A DNA stretch of 64,000 nt from Robiginitomaculum sp. (lineage in GTDB: Bacteria; Pseudomonadota; Alphaproteobacteria; Caulobacterales; Maricaulaceae). Positions 42,467 through 52,527 of the stretch are shown piece by piece. The stretch is from contig JAESTZ010000096.1 in NCBI GenBank assembly GCA_016763315.1, positions 36,561-100,560 of the forward strand, read 5' to 3'. Under the pieces are notes generated by a model. That model did no database searches, was not told the DNA's origin, and was given only the letters and a program-made list of their open reading frames with translations. A program made the position numbers and the translations under genes. Position 1 is the first letter of the stretch. Every line of letters starts with the position of its first letter.

Positions 42467-42603
42467 AATAAATATCCGGCAGGTTTGATAAAATTTGCAA
42501 TACCGGCGTTAAGCCTGACTTGCAAGATGGAAATGGCCCAAATGGAAACATTAATCAGCTAGATGTGTGACTCAAGTAACTGCTTGCGTTTTAACTATAC
42601 CAC

Positions 42604-42609
42604 TATAAT
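42604..42609 (+). promoter_or_regulatory. -10 element upstream of the SulP gene
   Basis: A perfect TATAAT is found 43 bp before the SulP start. No convincing -35 sits at 16-18 bp; a TTGCGT is present only 14 bp upstream. Confidence 0.3.
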
Positions 42610-42651
42610 ACAGCGCAGCTTACCGTTCATGTTATCAACAGGCTTTTTAAG

Positions 42652-44268
42652 ATGAAACCTACATTAGCAGCATTTGCCGAGCGTCTGTCTGTTTCAGGTT
42701 GGCGGCGTTCCCGTCTTAACGGGTTCACCCCAAAGAGAATTAGAATAGAGCTTTTGGCCGGTTTAACGGTAGCATTGGCTCTGGTTCCAGAGGCAGTGGC
42801 TTTTGCTTTTGTGGCTGGTGTTGATCCTTTGGTTGGCCTGTATGCAGCATTTATTGTTGGACTTATTACCGCAATTCTTGGTGGACAGCCGGGCATGATT
42901 TCCGGCGCTACTGGCGCACTGGCGGTAGTGATGGTCGCGCTGGTTGCGCTACATGGTGTAGAATATTTGTTTGCGACAGTAGTTCTAATGGGGATTTTGC
43001 AATTACTGGCGGGAATATTTCGATTGGGCAAGTTTATTCGTTTGGTACCGCATCCGGTAATGCTGGGGTTTGTTAATGGCTTGGCGATTGTGATTTTTCT
43101 AGCGCAAATGTCACAATTTCAGGTCGATGTCGATGGCGTAAGGCAATGGATTGGCGGAACATCTATGATCTTGATGTTGAGTTTGGTCGCCATGACCATG
43201 GCTATTATCTGGTTAATGCCAAAAATTACCAAAGTTATTCCGGCTCCGCTTGCTGGAATTGGTATTGTTGCGTTGTTTGTAATTGGTTTTGGACTAGATG
43301 TGCCACGGGTAGGGGACATGGCCAGCATTGGTGGTGGGCTGCCATCATTTCATATTCCAATGGTTCCTTTCAATATGCAAACTCTGGAAATAATTTTTCC
43401 TTATGCCTTGATTTTGGCGGCAATCGGTTTGATCGAGAGTCTGTTAACCTTGAACCTCGTTGGAGAAATGACGGACAAACATAATGGTGGTTCTTCCAAA
43501 GAATGTCTGGCGCAAGGTGTAGCCAATACTGTCACCGGTTTTTTTGGTGGCATGGGTGGCTGCGCGATGATCGGTCAAACAGTGATCAATGTGAAATCTG
43601 GCGGTAGAACAAGGCTCTCGGCCTTGGCTGCTGCTTTATTTTTGCTAGCGTTTATTCTCTTTGGTTATCGGTTGATCGAGCAAATACCGTTGGCGGCTCT
43701 GGTCGGGGTTATGTTCATGGTAGTGATTGGCACATTTGCTTGGCACAGTTTTACTATAATGCGCAAAATTCCGTTACATGATGCTTTTGTGATAATCTTG
43801 GTGACGTTTGTCACGGTTTGGCATGATTTGGCTAGTGCGGTTGTTGTCGGGGTGATCGTTTCTGCTTTGTCTTACGCCTGGAGCAATGCGCGGCGCATTC
43901 ATGCTCATATTGATGAAAGCAAAGACGGGGTAAAAGTTTATAAAATCGAAGGGCCGCTATTTTTTGGATCAGCCGAAGGTTTTGCTGAAATTTTCCACCC
44001 CAAAGAGGACCCTGATCTGGTGGTGGTTGATTTTATCAATAGCCGTGTAGTTGACCAATCGGCCCTGCAAGCAATCGAGGCAATGGCCAAGAAATACCGC
44101 AAAGCCGGAAAAGCTGTGCAATTACGACATTTGTCCCGTGATTGCCACAAACTGCTTAAGCGTGCTGGCCAGTTAATGGTCGATAGTGATGATGACCCTG
44201 ATTATGGCTTGGCGGTAAATTACGCTGTGCGTCCGAGTTTTGAAGGCAGGAGCAAAAAGAAGGGGTGA
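42652..44268 (+). CDS. SulP family anion transporter with STAS domain
   Basis: Inner-membrane secondary transporter of 538 residues with about 12 helices and a C-terminal STAS domain. The first helices include GLTVALALVPEAVAFAFVAG and GLYAAFIVGL, typical of SulP. The STAS part (about 420-520) has VVVDFINSRVVDQSALQAIE. The family carries sulfate, bicarbonate or dicarboxylates; some bacterial members are sodium-dependent bicarbonate importers. The substrate cannot be chosen here. Confidence 0.9.
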   Translation: MKPTLAAFAERLSVSGWRRSRLNGFTPKRIRIELLAGLTVALALVPEAVAFAFVAGVDPLVGLYAAFIVGLITAILGGQPGMISGATGALAVVMVALVALHGVEYLFATVVLMGILQLLAGIFRLGKFIRLVPHPVMLGFVNGLAIVIFLAQMSQFQVDVDGVRQWIGGTSMILMLSLVAMTMAIIWLMPKITKVIPAPLAGIGIVALFVIGFGLDVPRVGDMASIGGGLPSFHIPMVPFNMQTLEIIFPYALILAAIGLIESLLTLNLVGEMTDKHNGGSSKECLAQGVANTVTGFFGGMGGCAMIGQTVINVKSGGRTRLSALAAALFLLAFILFGYRLIEQIPLAALVGVMFMVVIGTFAWHSFTIMRKIPLHDAFVIILVTFVTVWHDLASAVVVGVIVSALSYAWSNARRIHAHIDESKDGVKVYKIEGPLFFGSAEGFAEIFHPKEDPDLVVVDFINSRVVDQSALQAIEAMAKKYRKAGKAVQLRHLSRDCHKLLKRAGQLMVDSDDDPDYGLAVNYAVRPSFEGRSKKKG

Positions 44269-44305
44269 TTTTGCTGCTCTTTGCTTTTTAGTGGTTGCTC
44301 GTTAA

Positions 44306-44929
44306 CTATCGACATCTTCCATTATAAAGCAGTCTAGCATTGGCACTTTTACGTTGGCAATCATTGGAATAAGTGGTTCTGCTTCTGCCGATTTGCCCGC
44401 ATACCGGAGCATAATTGCGCGGGCAAGTGGCTTGGTTAGTTGGTGAGTTACTGCAGGTGCCTTTGTGAATTGCATCACCGTTTTGGCTTCGAAGCTGGCA
44501 CATATTGGAATAGGTTTTTTCATTTCCAGACATATCCAACCCGCAAATTGGTGCATAGTTTCTGGGACAGTTGGCCGTAGAATGAGTGGGTGCTGTTGGC
44601 TGTCTTGGTTCGTCACCAGCGCACATTCCTGACGTTGTTTGAAAAACCCCGGCTCTTTTAGCTTCACAGGCATTGCCGTAAGTGCGTTCGCCTCCGGTGA
44701 ATTTACCACATACCGGTTGATAAATATCAGGGCAGGCAGAGCACGCTCCTTGCGAAATAACCATAGACCCTAAAGCCATACACATATTACCAAAGGTCTT
44801 TGCTTCACCGCTATCAGTACGTGCGCAAACCGGATTATAGTTTTTTGGGCAGAGGTCATTTGCAAATGTTCCGCTGGAAAGACTTGCAAGCAATACAGTC
44901 AAAAAAGCAATCGCTAGTAATTTTCTCAT
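44306..44929 (-). CDS. exported protein with four Kazal-type inhibitor domains
   Basis: A 207-residue secreted protein. After a signal peptide (about 1-23) come four Kazal-like modules at about 27-63, 66-103, 121-159 and 169-206. Each reads Cys-Pro-x-x-Tyr-x-Pro-(Val/Ile)-Cys, a Thr-(Tyr/Phe)-x-Asn-x-Cys and a final Gly-x-Cys, so each has four Cys. Kazal domains inhibit serine proteases; bacterial multi-domain forms are less common. Linkers are rich in Pro/Thr. I start at ATG 44929, which has AGGGGA upstream. It converges on the SulP gene. Targets are unknown. Confidence 0.85.
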   Translation of the reverse strand: MRKLLAIAFLTVLLASLSSGTFANDLCPKNYNPVCARTDSGEAKTFGNMCMALGSMVISQGACSACPDIYQPVCGKFTGGERTYGNACEAKRAGVFQTTSGMCAGDEPRQPTAPTHSTANCPRNYAPICGLDMSGNEKTYSNMCQLRSQNGDAIHKGTCSNSPTNQATCPRNYAPVCGQIGRSRTTYSNDCQRKSANARLLYNGRCR

Positions 44930-44989
44930 GATTATCCCCTTTTGGCTATAATACACAAAACTACAATGTTTGCAATTTGTGCCTCTGGA

Positions 44990-46126
44990 TCACGGCTCTG
45001 GAGTTTCTTCAGGACTTATAGTCGTTGTTGCACTCCAACCTTTTCTAGACAAAGTTCCGGCACTTAACGACGTTATATATAACCAGCCATCACCCGCATC
45101 GAGTGCGCCGGTGGTGGTTGGATAAGCCCCGCTTGGGTCTTGAAATTGATTTAGTATATGTCCGTCAAAGCCAAAATTGATCACCATGCCATGATGTAAA
45201 GGTGCGGGTTTGAAACGTTCTGGCAGGCGCATGACTATTTTTCTCAAAAATGGCAAGCCAGATAATTTATCTATTGCATCAATGCGCGGGCTGGTTAAGC
45301 CCATCCAATATGTACCATCGGCAGAGCGGTTAATGTTATCCGGAAATCCCGGCAGGTTAGTAATGACCTTGTCCACTTGGCCGCCAGTATTTCCGTTTAG
45401 CCAAACCCGCCAGATGGAATATGTTCCGGTATCAGCCACAAATACACAAGCATCATTGGGACACATGGCTACGCCATTGGCAAAGTTAAATCCGGTTTTA
45501 ACCACAGTGGTTTCTTTTGTAGCCGGATCATATAGCAATAACCGGCCATTGCCGGAGTGCTCCATCAAATCAAGTACGCTGGCGGTTAAAGTGTCGCCAA
45601 TATCCTTGGCCGAAAACCTAGTCGAGGCATCGGAAAAGAAAATCCGCCCATCAGCGGCAATATCCAGATCGTCTGCGTATAGTATTTTGCTACCATCACC
45701 GACCTGATCGGTTAGCAGCGTTATTTCGCCGACAGGAGATATCGACAATAATCCGCGAAAAGCATCAGCAACTATCAGATTGCCTATCGCGTCAAATTCC
45801 AATCCCAAGGGACGACCATTAGTATCAGCAAAAAGTTCCACATTGCCGTTTGTAGGGTTGATTTTTATAATCACGCCTTGGTGGGTGGCGGCAAAAATAT
45901 ACATGACACCGTCAATGGTTTTGGCAGCCACATCTTCGGGTCCGGTGTAATCGCCTAGATCAATTTGGTTAAGGTTAGTCAATTTGGTGTTGCTGTTAAA
46001 TTGTCCGGTATAGCCAGTTGATTCTGGTGCCTGCCATGCCTCTGGTTTGATCGCAACCGGCCATAATAAGAGATAGCCTATCAAGCCTAAAATAATCAGT
46101 AATAACCCACGTATAACCAGTTTCAT
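44990..46126 (-). CDS. membrane-anchored SMP-30/strictosidine synthase-like beta-propeller
   Basis: A 378-residue protein with one N-terminal helix (about 4-25) and a six-bladed propeller of the strictosidine-synthase-like group: GPEDVAAKTIDGVMYIFAA, PLGLEFDAIGNLIVADAFRGL, KILYADDLDIAADGRIFFSDA, ADTGTYSIWRVWL and GFPDNINRSADGTYWMGLTS. Bacterial members are probably hydrolases of lactones or esters; the substrate is not known. The ATG at 46126 is used, one codon after a TTG. It is divergent from aspS. Confidence 0.82.
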   Translation of the reverse strand: MKLVIRGLLLIILGLIGYLLLWPVAIKPEAWQAPESTGYTGQFNSNTKLTNLNQIDLGDYTGPEDVAAKTIDGVMYIFAATHQGVIIKINPTNGNVELFADTNGRPLGLEFDAIGNLIVADAFRGLLSISPVGEITLLTDQVGDGSKILYADDLDIAADGRIFFSDASTRFSAKDIGDTLTASVLDLMEHSGNGRLLLYDPATKETTVVKTGFNFANGVAMCPNDACVFVADTGTYSIWRVWLNGNTGGQVDKVITNLPGFPDNINRSADGTYWMGLTSPRIDAIDKLSGLPFLRKIVMRLPERFKPAPLHHGMVINFGFDGHILNQFQDPSGAYPTTTGALDAGDGWLYITSLSAGTLSRKGWSATTTISPEETPEP

Positions 46127-46226
46127 CAATCAAGCCTTTCTCAAAGTTATGCCTACTATAATCTATTTGCTGTCAGTATAGAAGGCAATTGATGAATAAA
46201 GCTTCTGCTCTATGCGATAAGCCTGC

Positions 46227-46255
46227 TTGACAATTAGCTGTTTTGGCACTCATTT
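46227..46255 (+). promoter_or_regulatory. putative aspS promoter
   Basis: TTGACA (46227-46232) and TCATTT (46250-46255) are 17 bp apart, 40 bp before the aspS start. The -35 is perfect and the -10 weak. Confidence 0.4.
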
Positions 46256-46294
46256 GCGCCAACAAAACAATCCTTATGAAACAAGAGTAAAACA

Positions 46295-48100
46295 ATGCAC
46301 GCTTATCGTAGCCACACTTGCGGCGAACTTCGCAATACTGAAATAGATCAACAAGTTCGGCTGTCTGGCTGGATCCATAGGAAACGCGACCATGGCGGAT
46401 TGTTATTTGTTGATTTACGCGATCACTATGGCTTAACCCAATGCGTAATATTGCCGGAAAATCCGCATTTTGCGACGCTTGAACGTATGCGCATCGAAGG
46501 TGTTATTAGCGTTACCGGCAAAGTAGTTGCCAGAAGCCAAGAAACAATAAACAAGAACTTGCCAACAGGTGCGGTTGAACTGCACGTGCAAGAACTTGAA
46601 GTGCTTTCCACTGCGCAAGAACTGCCATTGCCGGTATTTGGCGAGCCTAATTACCCTGATGATATTCGGCTTAAATACCGTTATCTGGATTTGCGCCGCG
46701 AAACTTTACACAAAAACATTGTTCTTCGTTCCGAGGTGATTGCTAGTATCCGCCGGCGAATGACCGACCAAGGCTTTATGGAGTTTCAAACTCCGATCTT
46801 GACCGCATCATCACCAGAAGGCGCGCGGGACTTTTTGGTGCCATCACGGATACATCCGGGTGAGTTTTATGCGCTGCCACAGGCTCCGCAACAATTCAAA
46901 CAACTGATCATGGTTTCCGGGTTTGATAAATATTTTCAGATCGCGCCATGTTTTCGTGATGAAGATAGTAGAGCAGATCGTAGCCCCGGCGAGTTCTATC
47001 AATTGGACGTGGAGATGAGTTTTTGCACTCAAGAGGACGTGTTTAATGCCGTTGAGCCAATGTTGCGTGACGTGTTTACGGAATTTGCTAATGGCCGCAA
47101 AGTACCAAACGAGCCTTTTGTACGGATACCGTACAAGCAAGCAATGCTTAAATACGGCACTGATAAACCGGATTTACGGATACCGTTTGAGATATCTGAC
47201 GTTTCCGAGTTTTTTGTTGAAGACGCGGTGGAGTTTGGCGCATTCAAGAACATCGTTAAAAAAGGTGGTGTGGTGCGGGCAATCCCGGCACCAGAAGTCG
47301 CCGATAAACCTCGTTCGTTCTTTGATAAAATGAACTCATGGGCGCAAAAAGAAATGCAGGCTCCGGGCTTGGGCTATATACGGTTTGCTGAAGAAGACGG
47401 ACAGCTTATCGGTAAAGGCCCGATTGCCAAATTCTTCCCGGCTGACACTCTTGTTCGTATGGCCGCTCATGCCGGTATTGGCGCTGGTGATGCTCTGTTT
47501 TTCTCGGCGGGCAAAGCAAATGATGCTGCCAAATTGGCTGGTGCGGCACGAACCAAAATCGGTAATGATCTTGAATTAATTTCCGATGACGAGTTCAGGT
47601 TCTGCTGGATCGTTGATTTTCCGATGTTTGAGTGGAATGAAGACGAAAAACGGGTGGATTTTTCACACAATCCGTTCTCGATGCCGCAAGGAGGCATGGA
47701 GGCCTTGGAAAACCAAGATCCGTTGGAAATTCTAGCCTTTCAATATGATATAGTTTGTAACGGCACCGAGCTTAGCTCTGGTGCTATTCGTAACCATCGT
47801 CCGGAAATTATGCTAAAAGCCTTTGAAATGGCCGGTTATGGGCCAGAAGTGGTCGAAGATAAATTCGGTGGAATGCTAAACGCATTTCGTTATGGCGCAC
47901 CGCCGCATGGGGGAATTGCTCCGGGAATTGATCGGATTGTTATGTTATTGGCTGGTGTCGAGAACATTCGTGAGGTTATATTGTTTCCAATGAATCAGCA
48001 GGCGCGGGATTTGATGATGCAGGCTCCGAATACTGTTGATAATGATCAGCTTCGTGAATTGCATATCCGTGTTGTGGAGCCGCCGAAGAAAGATAGCTAA
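46295..48100 (+). CDS. aspS: aspartyl-tRNA synthetase (bacterial type)
   Basis: Class II synthetase of 601 residues. It starts [16 protein letters not shown] and has the anticodon-binding OB domain ([21 protein letters not shown]), motif 2 ([21 protein letters not shown]), an inserted GAD domain at about 300-410, and motif 3 ([16 protein letters not shown]). Whether it also charges tRNA-Asn, as in organisms using GatCAB, cannot be read from the motifs with confidence. It overlaps the next gene by 1 bp. Confidence 0.96.
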   Translation: MHAYRSHTCGELRNTEIDQQVRLSGWIHRKRDHGGLLFVDLRDHYGLTQCVILPENPHFATLERMRIEGVISVTGKVVARSQETINKNLPTGAVELHVQELEVLSTAQELPLPVFGEPNYPDDIRLKYRYLDLRRETLHKNIVLRSEVIASIRRRMTDQGFMEFQTPILTASSPEGARDFLVPSRIHPGEFYALPQAPQQFKQLIMVSGFDKYFQIAPCFRDEDSRADRSPGEFYQLDVEMSFCTQEDVFNAVEPMLRDVFTEFANGRKVPNEPFVRIPYKQAMLKYGTDKPDLRIPFEISDVSEFFVEDAVEFGAFKNIVKKGGVVRAIPAPEVADKPRSFFDKMNSWAQKEMQAPGLGYIRFAEEDGQLIGKGPIAKFFPADTLVRMAAHAGIGAGDALFFSAGKANDAAKLAGAARTKIGNDLELISDDEFRFCWIVDFPMFEWNEDEKRVDFSHNPFSMPQGGMEALENQDPLEILAFQYDIVCNGTELSSGAIRNHRPEIMLKAFEMAGYGPEVVEDKFGGMLNAFRYGAPPHGGIAPGIDRIVMLLAGVENIREVILFPMNQQARDLMMQAPNTVDNDQLRELHIRVVEPPKKDS

Positions 48101-49704
48101 TGAGTGTTCTAAAAAGTCAAATTGACCAAAATGATCCGGAATTTATCGCCAATAAGGCGGTGATGGACAAATTGATTGTTGAGCTAACCGATAAAACGCG
48201 AATAGCCGCCAAGGGTGGCTCGGATCGGGCGCGGGAAAAACACATTAGTCGTGGCAAACTTTTGCCCAGAGAGCGGGTCGAAAACTTAATAGATACCGGA
48301 TCGGCTTTTTTGGAGCTTTCGGCACTGGCAGCAAATGGCGAATATGGCGCCGATATTCACGGGGCTGGTCTGATCTGTGGTATTGGCCGCATCAAAGGGC
48401 GTGAGGTGATGATCGTTGCCAATGATGCGACGGTTAAAGGCGGTACGTATTACCCGTTGACGGTGAAAAAGCATTTACGGGCGCAAGAAATTGCCATTGA
48501 AAACCACCTTCCATGTATATATTTGGTCGATAGTGGCGGGGCAAATTTACCGCATCAGGCCGAGGTTTTTCCTGATCGTGATCATTTTGGCCGGATATTT
48601 TTTAATCAAGCCAACATGTCAGCCAAAGGCATAACCCAGATCGCAGCAGTTATGGGTTCGTGTACTGCTGGCGGGGCTTATGTTCCGGCAATGGCTGACG
48701 AGACAGTAATTGTTCGTGGTACTGGAACAATATTTCTGGCCGGGCCGCCATTGGTAAAGGCTGCTACCGGAGAAGTTATTTCCGCCGAAGATTTAGGCGG
48801 AGCCGATGTGCATGGGCGCAATTCCGGCGTTGTTGATCATGTGGCTAATGATGATCATCATGCCTTGCAAATCGTTCGAGATATCGTGGGCAATCTTGCG
48901 TCGGCGAATAGAGATGAAAATACTAATTCGTATCAAGAGCCAGCTTATGATGTGTCTGAACTAAACGGTATTATTCCGGCAGATGTGCGCGAACCGTATG
49001 ATGTGCGCGAAGTTATTGCTCGTTTGGTTGATGGTTCCGAATTTGACGAGTTCAAGAAACTATTCGGTATAACTCTTATCACCGGTTTTGCCAGAATTCA
49101 TGGCCAGCGTGTGGGAATTTTGGCCAATAATGGTGTGTTGTTTTCTGAAAGTGCGCAAAAGGCCGCGCACTTTATCGAACTGTGTTGTCAACGAAATACG
49201 CCGTTGGTTTTCTTGCAAAACATTTCCGGTTTTATGGTCGGTGGTAAATACGAAGCTGGCGGAATTGCCAAGCACGGAGCTAAAATGGTGATGGCGGTAG
49301 CTTGTGCCAAAGTTCCAAAGTTCACCATTGTTATTGGCGGCTCTTATGGTGCTGGAAATTACGGCATGTGTGGGCGGGCTTATTCTCCGCGTTTGTTGTT
49401 TATGTGGCCAAACTCGCGCATTTCGGTAATGGGCGGCGAGCAGGCAGCCAGTGTTTTGGCAACAGTTACTCGTGATGCCAAAGAGCGTCGCGGTGAAGAA
49501 TGGTCGGCAAAAGAAGAAGAGCAATTTAGACAACCAATTCTTGAAAAATACGAAATCGAAGGTTCGCCATATTATTCAACTGCTCGGCTTTGGGATGATG
49601 GAATTATTAAACCAGAAGACACCCGGCGGATATTGGGTTTGTCGATCTCTATGAGCAAAAACGCGCCGGTGGAAGAAACTAAATTTGGCGTGTTTAGAAT
49701 GTAA
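48100..49704 (+). CDS. acyl-CoA carboxyltransferase beta, methylcrotonyl-CoA carboxylase type
   Basis: Biotin-dependent carboxyltransferase of 534 residues, closest by motif to the beta subunit of 3-methylcrotonyl-CoA carboxylase in leucine breakdown. Markers are [54 protein letters not shown] and [12 protein letters not shown]. No matching biotin-carrier alpha subunit or other leucine-catabolic gene is in the window; accC/accB here belong to acetyl-CoA carboxylase. Propionyl- or geranyl-CoA carboxylases are alternatives. It overlaps aspS by one base. Confidence 0.85.
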   Translation: MSVLKSQIDQNDPEFIANKAVMDKLIVELTDKTRIAAKGGSDRAREKHISRGKLLPRERVENLIDTGSAFLELSALAANGEYGADIHGAGLICGIGRIKGREVMIVANDATVKGGTYYPLTVKKHLRAQEIAIENHLPCIYLVDSGGANLPHQAEVFPDRDHFGRIFFNQANMSAKGITQIAAVMGSCTAGGAYVPAMADETVIVRGTGTIFLAGPPLVKAATGEVISAEDLGGADVHGRNSGVVDHVANDDHHALQIVRDIVGNLASANRDENTNSYQEPAYDVSELNGIIPADVREPYDVREVIARLVDGSEFDEFKKLFGITLITGFARIHGQRVGILANNGVLFSESAQKAAHFIELCCQRNTPLVFLQNISGFMVGGKYEAGGIAKHGAKMVMAVACAKVPKFTIVIGGSYGAGNYGMCGRAYSPRLLFMWPNSRISVMGGEQAASVLATVTRDAKERRGEEWSAKEEEQFRQPILEKYEIEGSPYYSTARLWDDGIIKPEDTRRILGLSISMSKNAPVEETKFGVFRM

Positions 49705-49725
49705 TTGTTTTTTAGGGGCGTAAGT

Positions 49726-50310
49726 ATGAAAAATAATATTCCATTGGTAAAATATTCTGCATTATTGCTGATGTCTGGATTGTTACTATATTGTTCGGTA
49801 AAACCAGTGCCACCGCAACAGCAATTCATGGATAATTTAAGAGAGATTTGCGGCAAGTCATTTGCTGGAAAACTGGTAAGCTCTGATGATGCTGATCATG
49901 ATATGGCAAAATTGCCAATGGCAATGCAAGTGGCCAGTTGTTCGGATGCTGAGATTCGCATTCCGTTTCATGTGGGCGACAATCATTCTCGAACTTGGGT
50001 GATAACCAAAACTACTGAGGGCTTGCGGCTAAAACACCAGCACAATCATAAAGACGGCCATGAGGACAAAGTCAGTCAATATGGTGGTGATACGGCAAAT
50101 GAGGGCACTGCTTCACGTCAGGAGTTTCCGGTTGATCAGTTCTCCAAAGAGTTATTCATGGCTGAAGGCTTGGACGTTTCAATAACCAATGTTTGGGCGG
50201 TGGAAATTACCAAAGATATTTACGCCTATGAGTTGCGCCGTGAAAACCGGTTCTTTCGGGTGGAATTTGATTTGAGCAAACCTGTTGCCGCGCCGCCTGA
50301 TCCGTGGTGA
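49726..50310 (+). CDS. putative lipoprotein of unknown function
   Basis: A 194-residue exported protein. The N-terminal signal ends in a lipobox-like LLLYC. The mature part has ICGKSFAGKLVSSDDADHD, MQVASCSDAEIRIPFHVGDN, a His-rich segment LKHQHNHKDGHED that could bind metal, and ends in a Pro-rich tail. I do not recognise a characterised family. ATG 49726 with AGGGGC upstream is preferred over a start at 49705. It lies between the carboxylase and tgt. Confidence 0.6.
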   Translation: MKNNIPLVKYSALLLMSGLLLYCSVKPVPPQQQFMDNLREICGKSFAGKLVSSDDADHDMAKLPMAMQVASCSDAEIRIPFHVGDNHSRTWVITKTTEGLRLKHQHNHKDGHEDKVSQYGGDTANEGTASRQEFPVDQFSKELFMAEGLDVSITNVWAVEITKDIYAYELRRENRFFRVEFDLSKPVAAPPDPW

Positions 50311-50348
50311 ACAGTTGCAAGTTTTGTGTTTTTAACGGATCAAATTGA

Positions 50349-51470
50349 ATGACCGGATTTCCTTTTGAAATAAGTGCGACTAATGGCAAAGCCCGTACCG
50401 GAGTTTTGCGAACTTCTCGTGGCGGTATTCGCACTCCGGCCTTTATGCCTGTTGGAACGGCGGCAACGGTAAAAGCCTTGACCATGGATCAGGTTAAAGG
50501 AACCGGTTCAGATATTATTTTGGGCAATACCTATCATCTAATGTTGCGCCCGGGTGCCGAGCGAGTGAAAAGCTTTGGCGGTCTGCACAAATTTTCAACT
50601 TGGCAAGGGCCAATATTGACCGATTCCGGTGGCTTTCAGGTGTTTTCACTAAGCCAATTAGCCAAGAAATCCGAACAAGGAGTGGTGTTTCAAAGCCATA
50701 TTGACGGTTCCAAGCACAATCTAACACCAGAACGCAGCATTGAAATACAGGCTGATCTTCTTGGCGCCGATATATCTATGCAGTTCGATGAATGCACCAA
50801 ACATCCGGCAACTCATGACGAGGCGAAAACCTCTATGGAGTTGTCTTTACGGTGGGGAGCGCGATCAAAAGCCGCATTTGGCGAGCGCGAAAAACAAAAC
50901 CTGTTTGGCATAGTTCAAGGTTCTGTGTATCCGGACTTACGCGAACGGTCGGCGCAGGTTTTGGTCGATCAAGGCTTTGACGGCTTTGCCATAGGCGGAC
51001 TGGCGGTCGGCGAGGGGTTCGAGCAAATGTGTGAGGTTCTCGATTATACACCGGACTTTTTACCACATGACAGGCCGCGTTACCTTATGGGAGTTGGCAG
51101 GCCTTTGGACATAATAGAGAGCGTAGCTCGTGGTGTGGATATGTTCGATTGTGTAATGCCAACACGAGCCGGAAGACATGGGCAAGCATGGTGCGATTAT
51201 GGTTCGTTTAATTTGAAGAACGCCCGTTTTCGCGACGATAAGGAACCCTTGCTGGCCGAGTTGAATTGCCCGGCTTCGCAAGATTATTCACGGGGCTATA
51301 TTCATCACCTTGTAAAGTGTGGCGAAACCCTTGGTTCAATATTACTTTCATGGCATAATATTGCTTATTATCAGCATTTTATGCAAAAAATACGAAGTGC
51401 TATTTCTAATGGTAAATTTGATGAATTGCGCAAAGAAATAGCCGATAAAACGGCTAATGGATTGCCGTGA
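50349..51470 (+). CDS. tgt: queuine tRNA-ribosyltransferase
   Basis: Exchanges guanine 34 for preQ1 in tRNAs with GUN anticodons. The 373-residue TIM-barrel protein has [36 protein letters not shown] and [14 protein letters not shown], including the catalytic Asp. The C-terminal zinc site is unusual: the canonical Cys-x-Cys-x-x-Cys is replaced by Leu-Asn-Cys-Pro-Ala-Ser before [10 protein letters not shown], leaving one Cys and the distal His (SWHN). The substrate-binding core is intact. Structural zinc binding may be lost or altered. Confidence 0.93.
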   Translation: MTGFPFEISATNGKARTGVLRTSRGGIRTPAFMPVGTAATVKALTMDQVKGTGSDIILGNTYHLMLRPGAERVKSFGGLHKFSTWQGPILTDSGGFQVFSLSQLAKKSEQGVVFQSHIDGSKHNLTPERSIEIQADLLGADISMQFDECTKHPATHDEAKTSMELSLRWGARSKAAFGEREKQNLFGIVQGSVYPDLRERSAQVLVDQGFDGFAIGGLAVGEGFEQMCEVLDYTPDFLPHDRPRYLMGVGRPLDIIESVARGVDMFDCVMPTRAGRHGQAWCDYGSFNLKNARFRDDKEPLLAELNCPASQDYSRGYIHHLVKCGETLGSILLSWHNIAYYQHFMQKIRSAISNGKFDELRKEIADKTANGLP

Positions 51471-51506
51471 ATTCTGTATTGGGCTGTTACATTTAAGGGG
51501 GGTGTT

Positions 51507-52205
51507 TTAACGTCTGACGCGTCTTTGAGGTTTTTTACTAGGCGAGCGATATTCCGGATCAGATTCCGGTTCTGGCCCTTGTAATACCTTCGGGGAAACC
51601 GGCGGCAGGCAGCCGATCCCAAGGGCATAGCCCTTTAAGAACGCTTGCCTTCTACGACCATCACCGAATTGCTGGTTATAGCGTCTTTTAGCGGCATTGG
51701 CTCCACTAGCAGCTCTGATAATACCGCTAAATGGAATTAGTCCCGAAGATGTTGATCGAACAACGTCCAGTGTTGTGTCTGATGCAAGTTCAGTTCGTTT
51801 TTGCCTTTTGGTAAGCTCAACTACCTCGTCATCGGCATCAAGTTCGTTTAACGCGCCTTTTAATATATAAAGCTCTCTGGCAATAGCGGCACAACTCGGA
51901 CGGGGTGATGCCTGATATATATAACCCAAGTCTTCTAACGCTTGTGGAGCTATTGGCCGGCGCAGATTAAAGTCATCAAGCGGTGCAGTGGCTGCCGTTG
52001 CTAACGACGTTCCGGCGGTTCTGGCTTTTTGTCTGTTGGTCGTGTCTTTATTTATGGGGCGTTGGCCAATTTGTGGTTGATAATTGGGTTTTAGCGATGG
52101 GGACACTTGAACCGGCGTACCATAATGTACATCTGCGGCTTTTTTCGAATTGGCGCAGGCTCCAAGAAAAAACACTAATAATGTTAAGCAGACTGTGATT
52201 CTCAT
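51507..52205 (-). CDS. lipoprotein of unknown function
   Basis: A 232-residue protein with a lipobox (FLGAC). A Pro/Gln/Thr-rich linker follows, then a conserved-looking core: SCAAIARELYILKGALNELDADDE, a Gly/Ile-rich hydrophobic hairpin (SGLIPFSGIIRAASGANAAKRRY), and FLKGYALGIGCLP. The tail is Arg/Lys-rich. The hydrophobic hairpin could insert in or span a membrane. I know no function. I use ATG 52205; a start at 52220 is possible. It is convergent with tgt. Confidence 0.6.
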   Translation of the reverse strand: MRITVCLTLLVFFLGACANSKKAADVHYGTPVQVSPSLKPNYQPQIGQRPINKDTTNRQKARTAGTSLATAATAPLDDFNLRRPIAPQALEDLGYIYQASPRPSCAAIARELYILKGALNELDADDEVVELTKRQKRTELASDTTLDVVRSTSSGLIPFSGIIRAASGANAAKRRYNQQFGDGRRRQAFLKGYALGIGCLPPVSPKVLQGPEPESDPEYRSPSKKPQRRVRR

Positions 52206-52355
52206 GAAATTAATGTACATTGATTATTATGAATAGAGAATGACTAATTCTAAAATTTGGTTTTACTGTAAACAAATTCCAAAAATCGAATAAAATTTAC
52301 ATCTAGCCGTTGACCATCGCGCGTTCCCTGATAGGTTCCGCGAACTTAATAGGTA

Positions 52356-52431
52356 GGGCCCGTAGCTCAGTTGGTAGAGCAACTGACTTTTAATCAGTAG
52401 GTCTCCGGTTCGAACCCGGACGGGCTCACCA
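52356..52431 (+). tRNA. tRNA-Lys (anticodon TTT)
   Basis: A complete 76-nt cloverleaf. The acceptor stem GGGCCCG pairs with CGGGCTC, the D arm is GCTC-AGTTGGTA-GAGC, the anticodon loop is CTTTTAA with TTT, and the T arm is TCCGG-TTCGAAC-CCGGA. The discriminator A and an encoded CCA follow (52428-52431). Confidence 0.98.
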
Positions 52432-52449
52432 TTTTTCTTCTCCTGTTCT

Positions 52450-52475
52450 ATAGCGATGCTACAGCTCGCTATTTT
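52450..52475 (+). terminator. possible terminator after tRNA-Lys
   Basis: A perfect 7 bp stem (ATAGCGA with TCGCTAT) around a 9-nt loop is followed by a short TTTT run. It begins 19 bp after the tRNA CCA end. The T-run is short, so this is tentative. Confidence 0.45.
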
Positions 52476-52527
52476 AGGACGAGGGTTTCGATCAGAACCT
52501 AATGTTCTCACCCTCTCACTTCTACCG

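Noticed and set aside
44302..44709. A second reading frame on the minus strand inside the Kazal gene.
   Set aside because: It overlaps the Kazal frame, which has a signal peptide and four Cys modules. The second frame lacks any motif.
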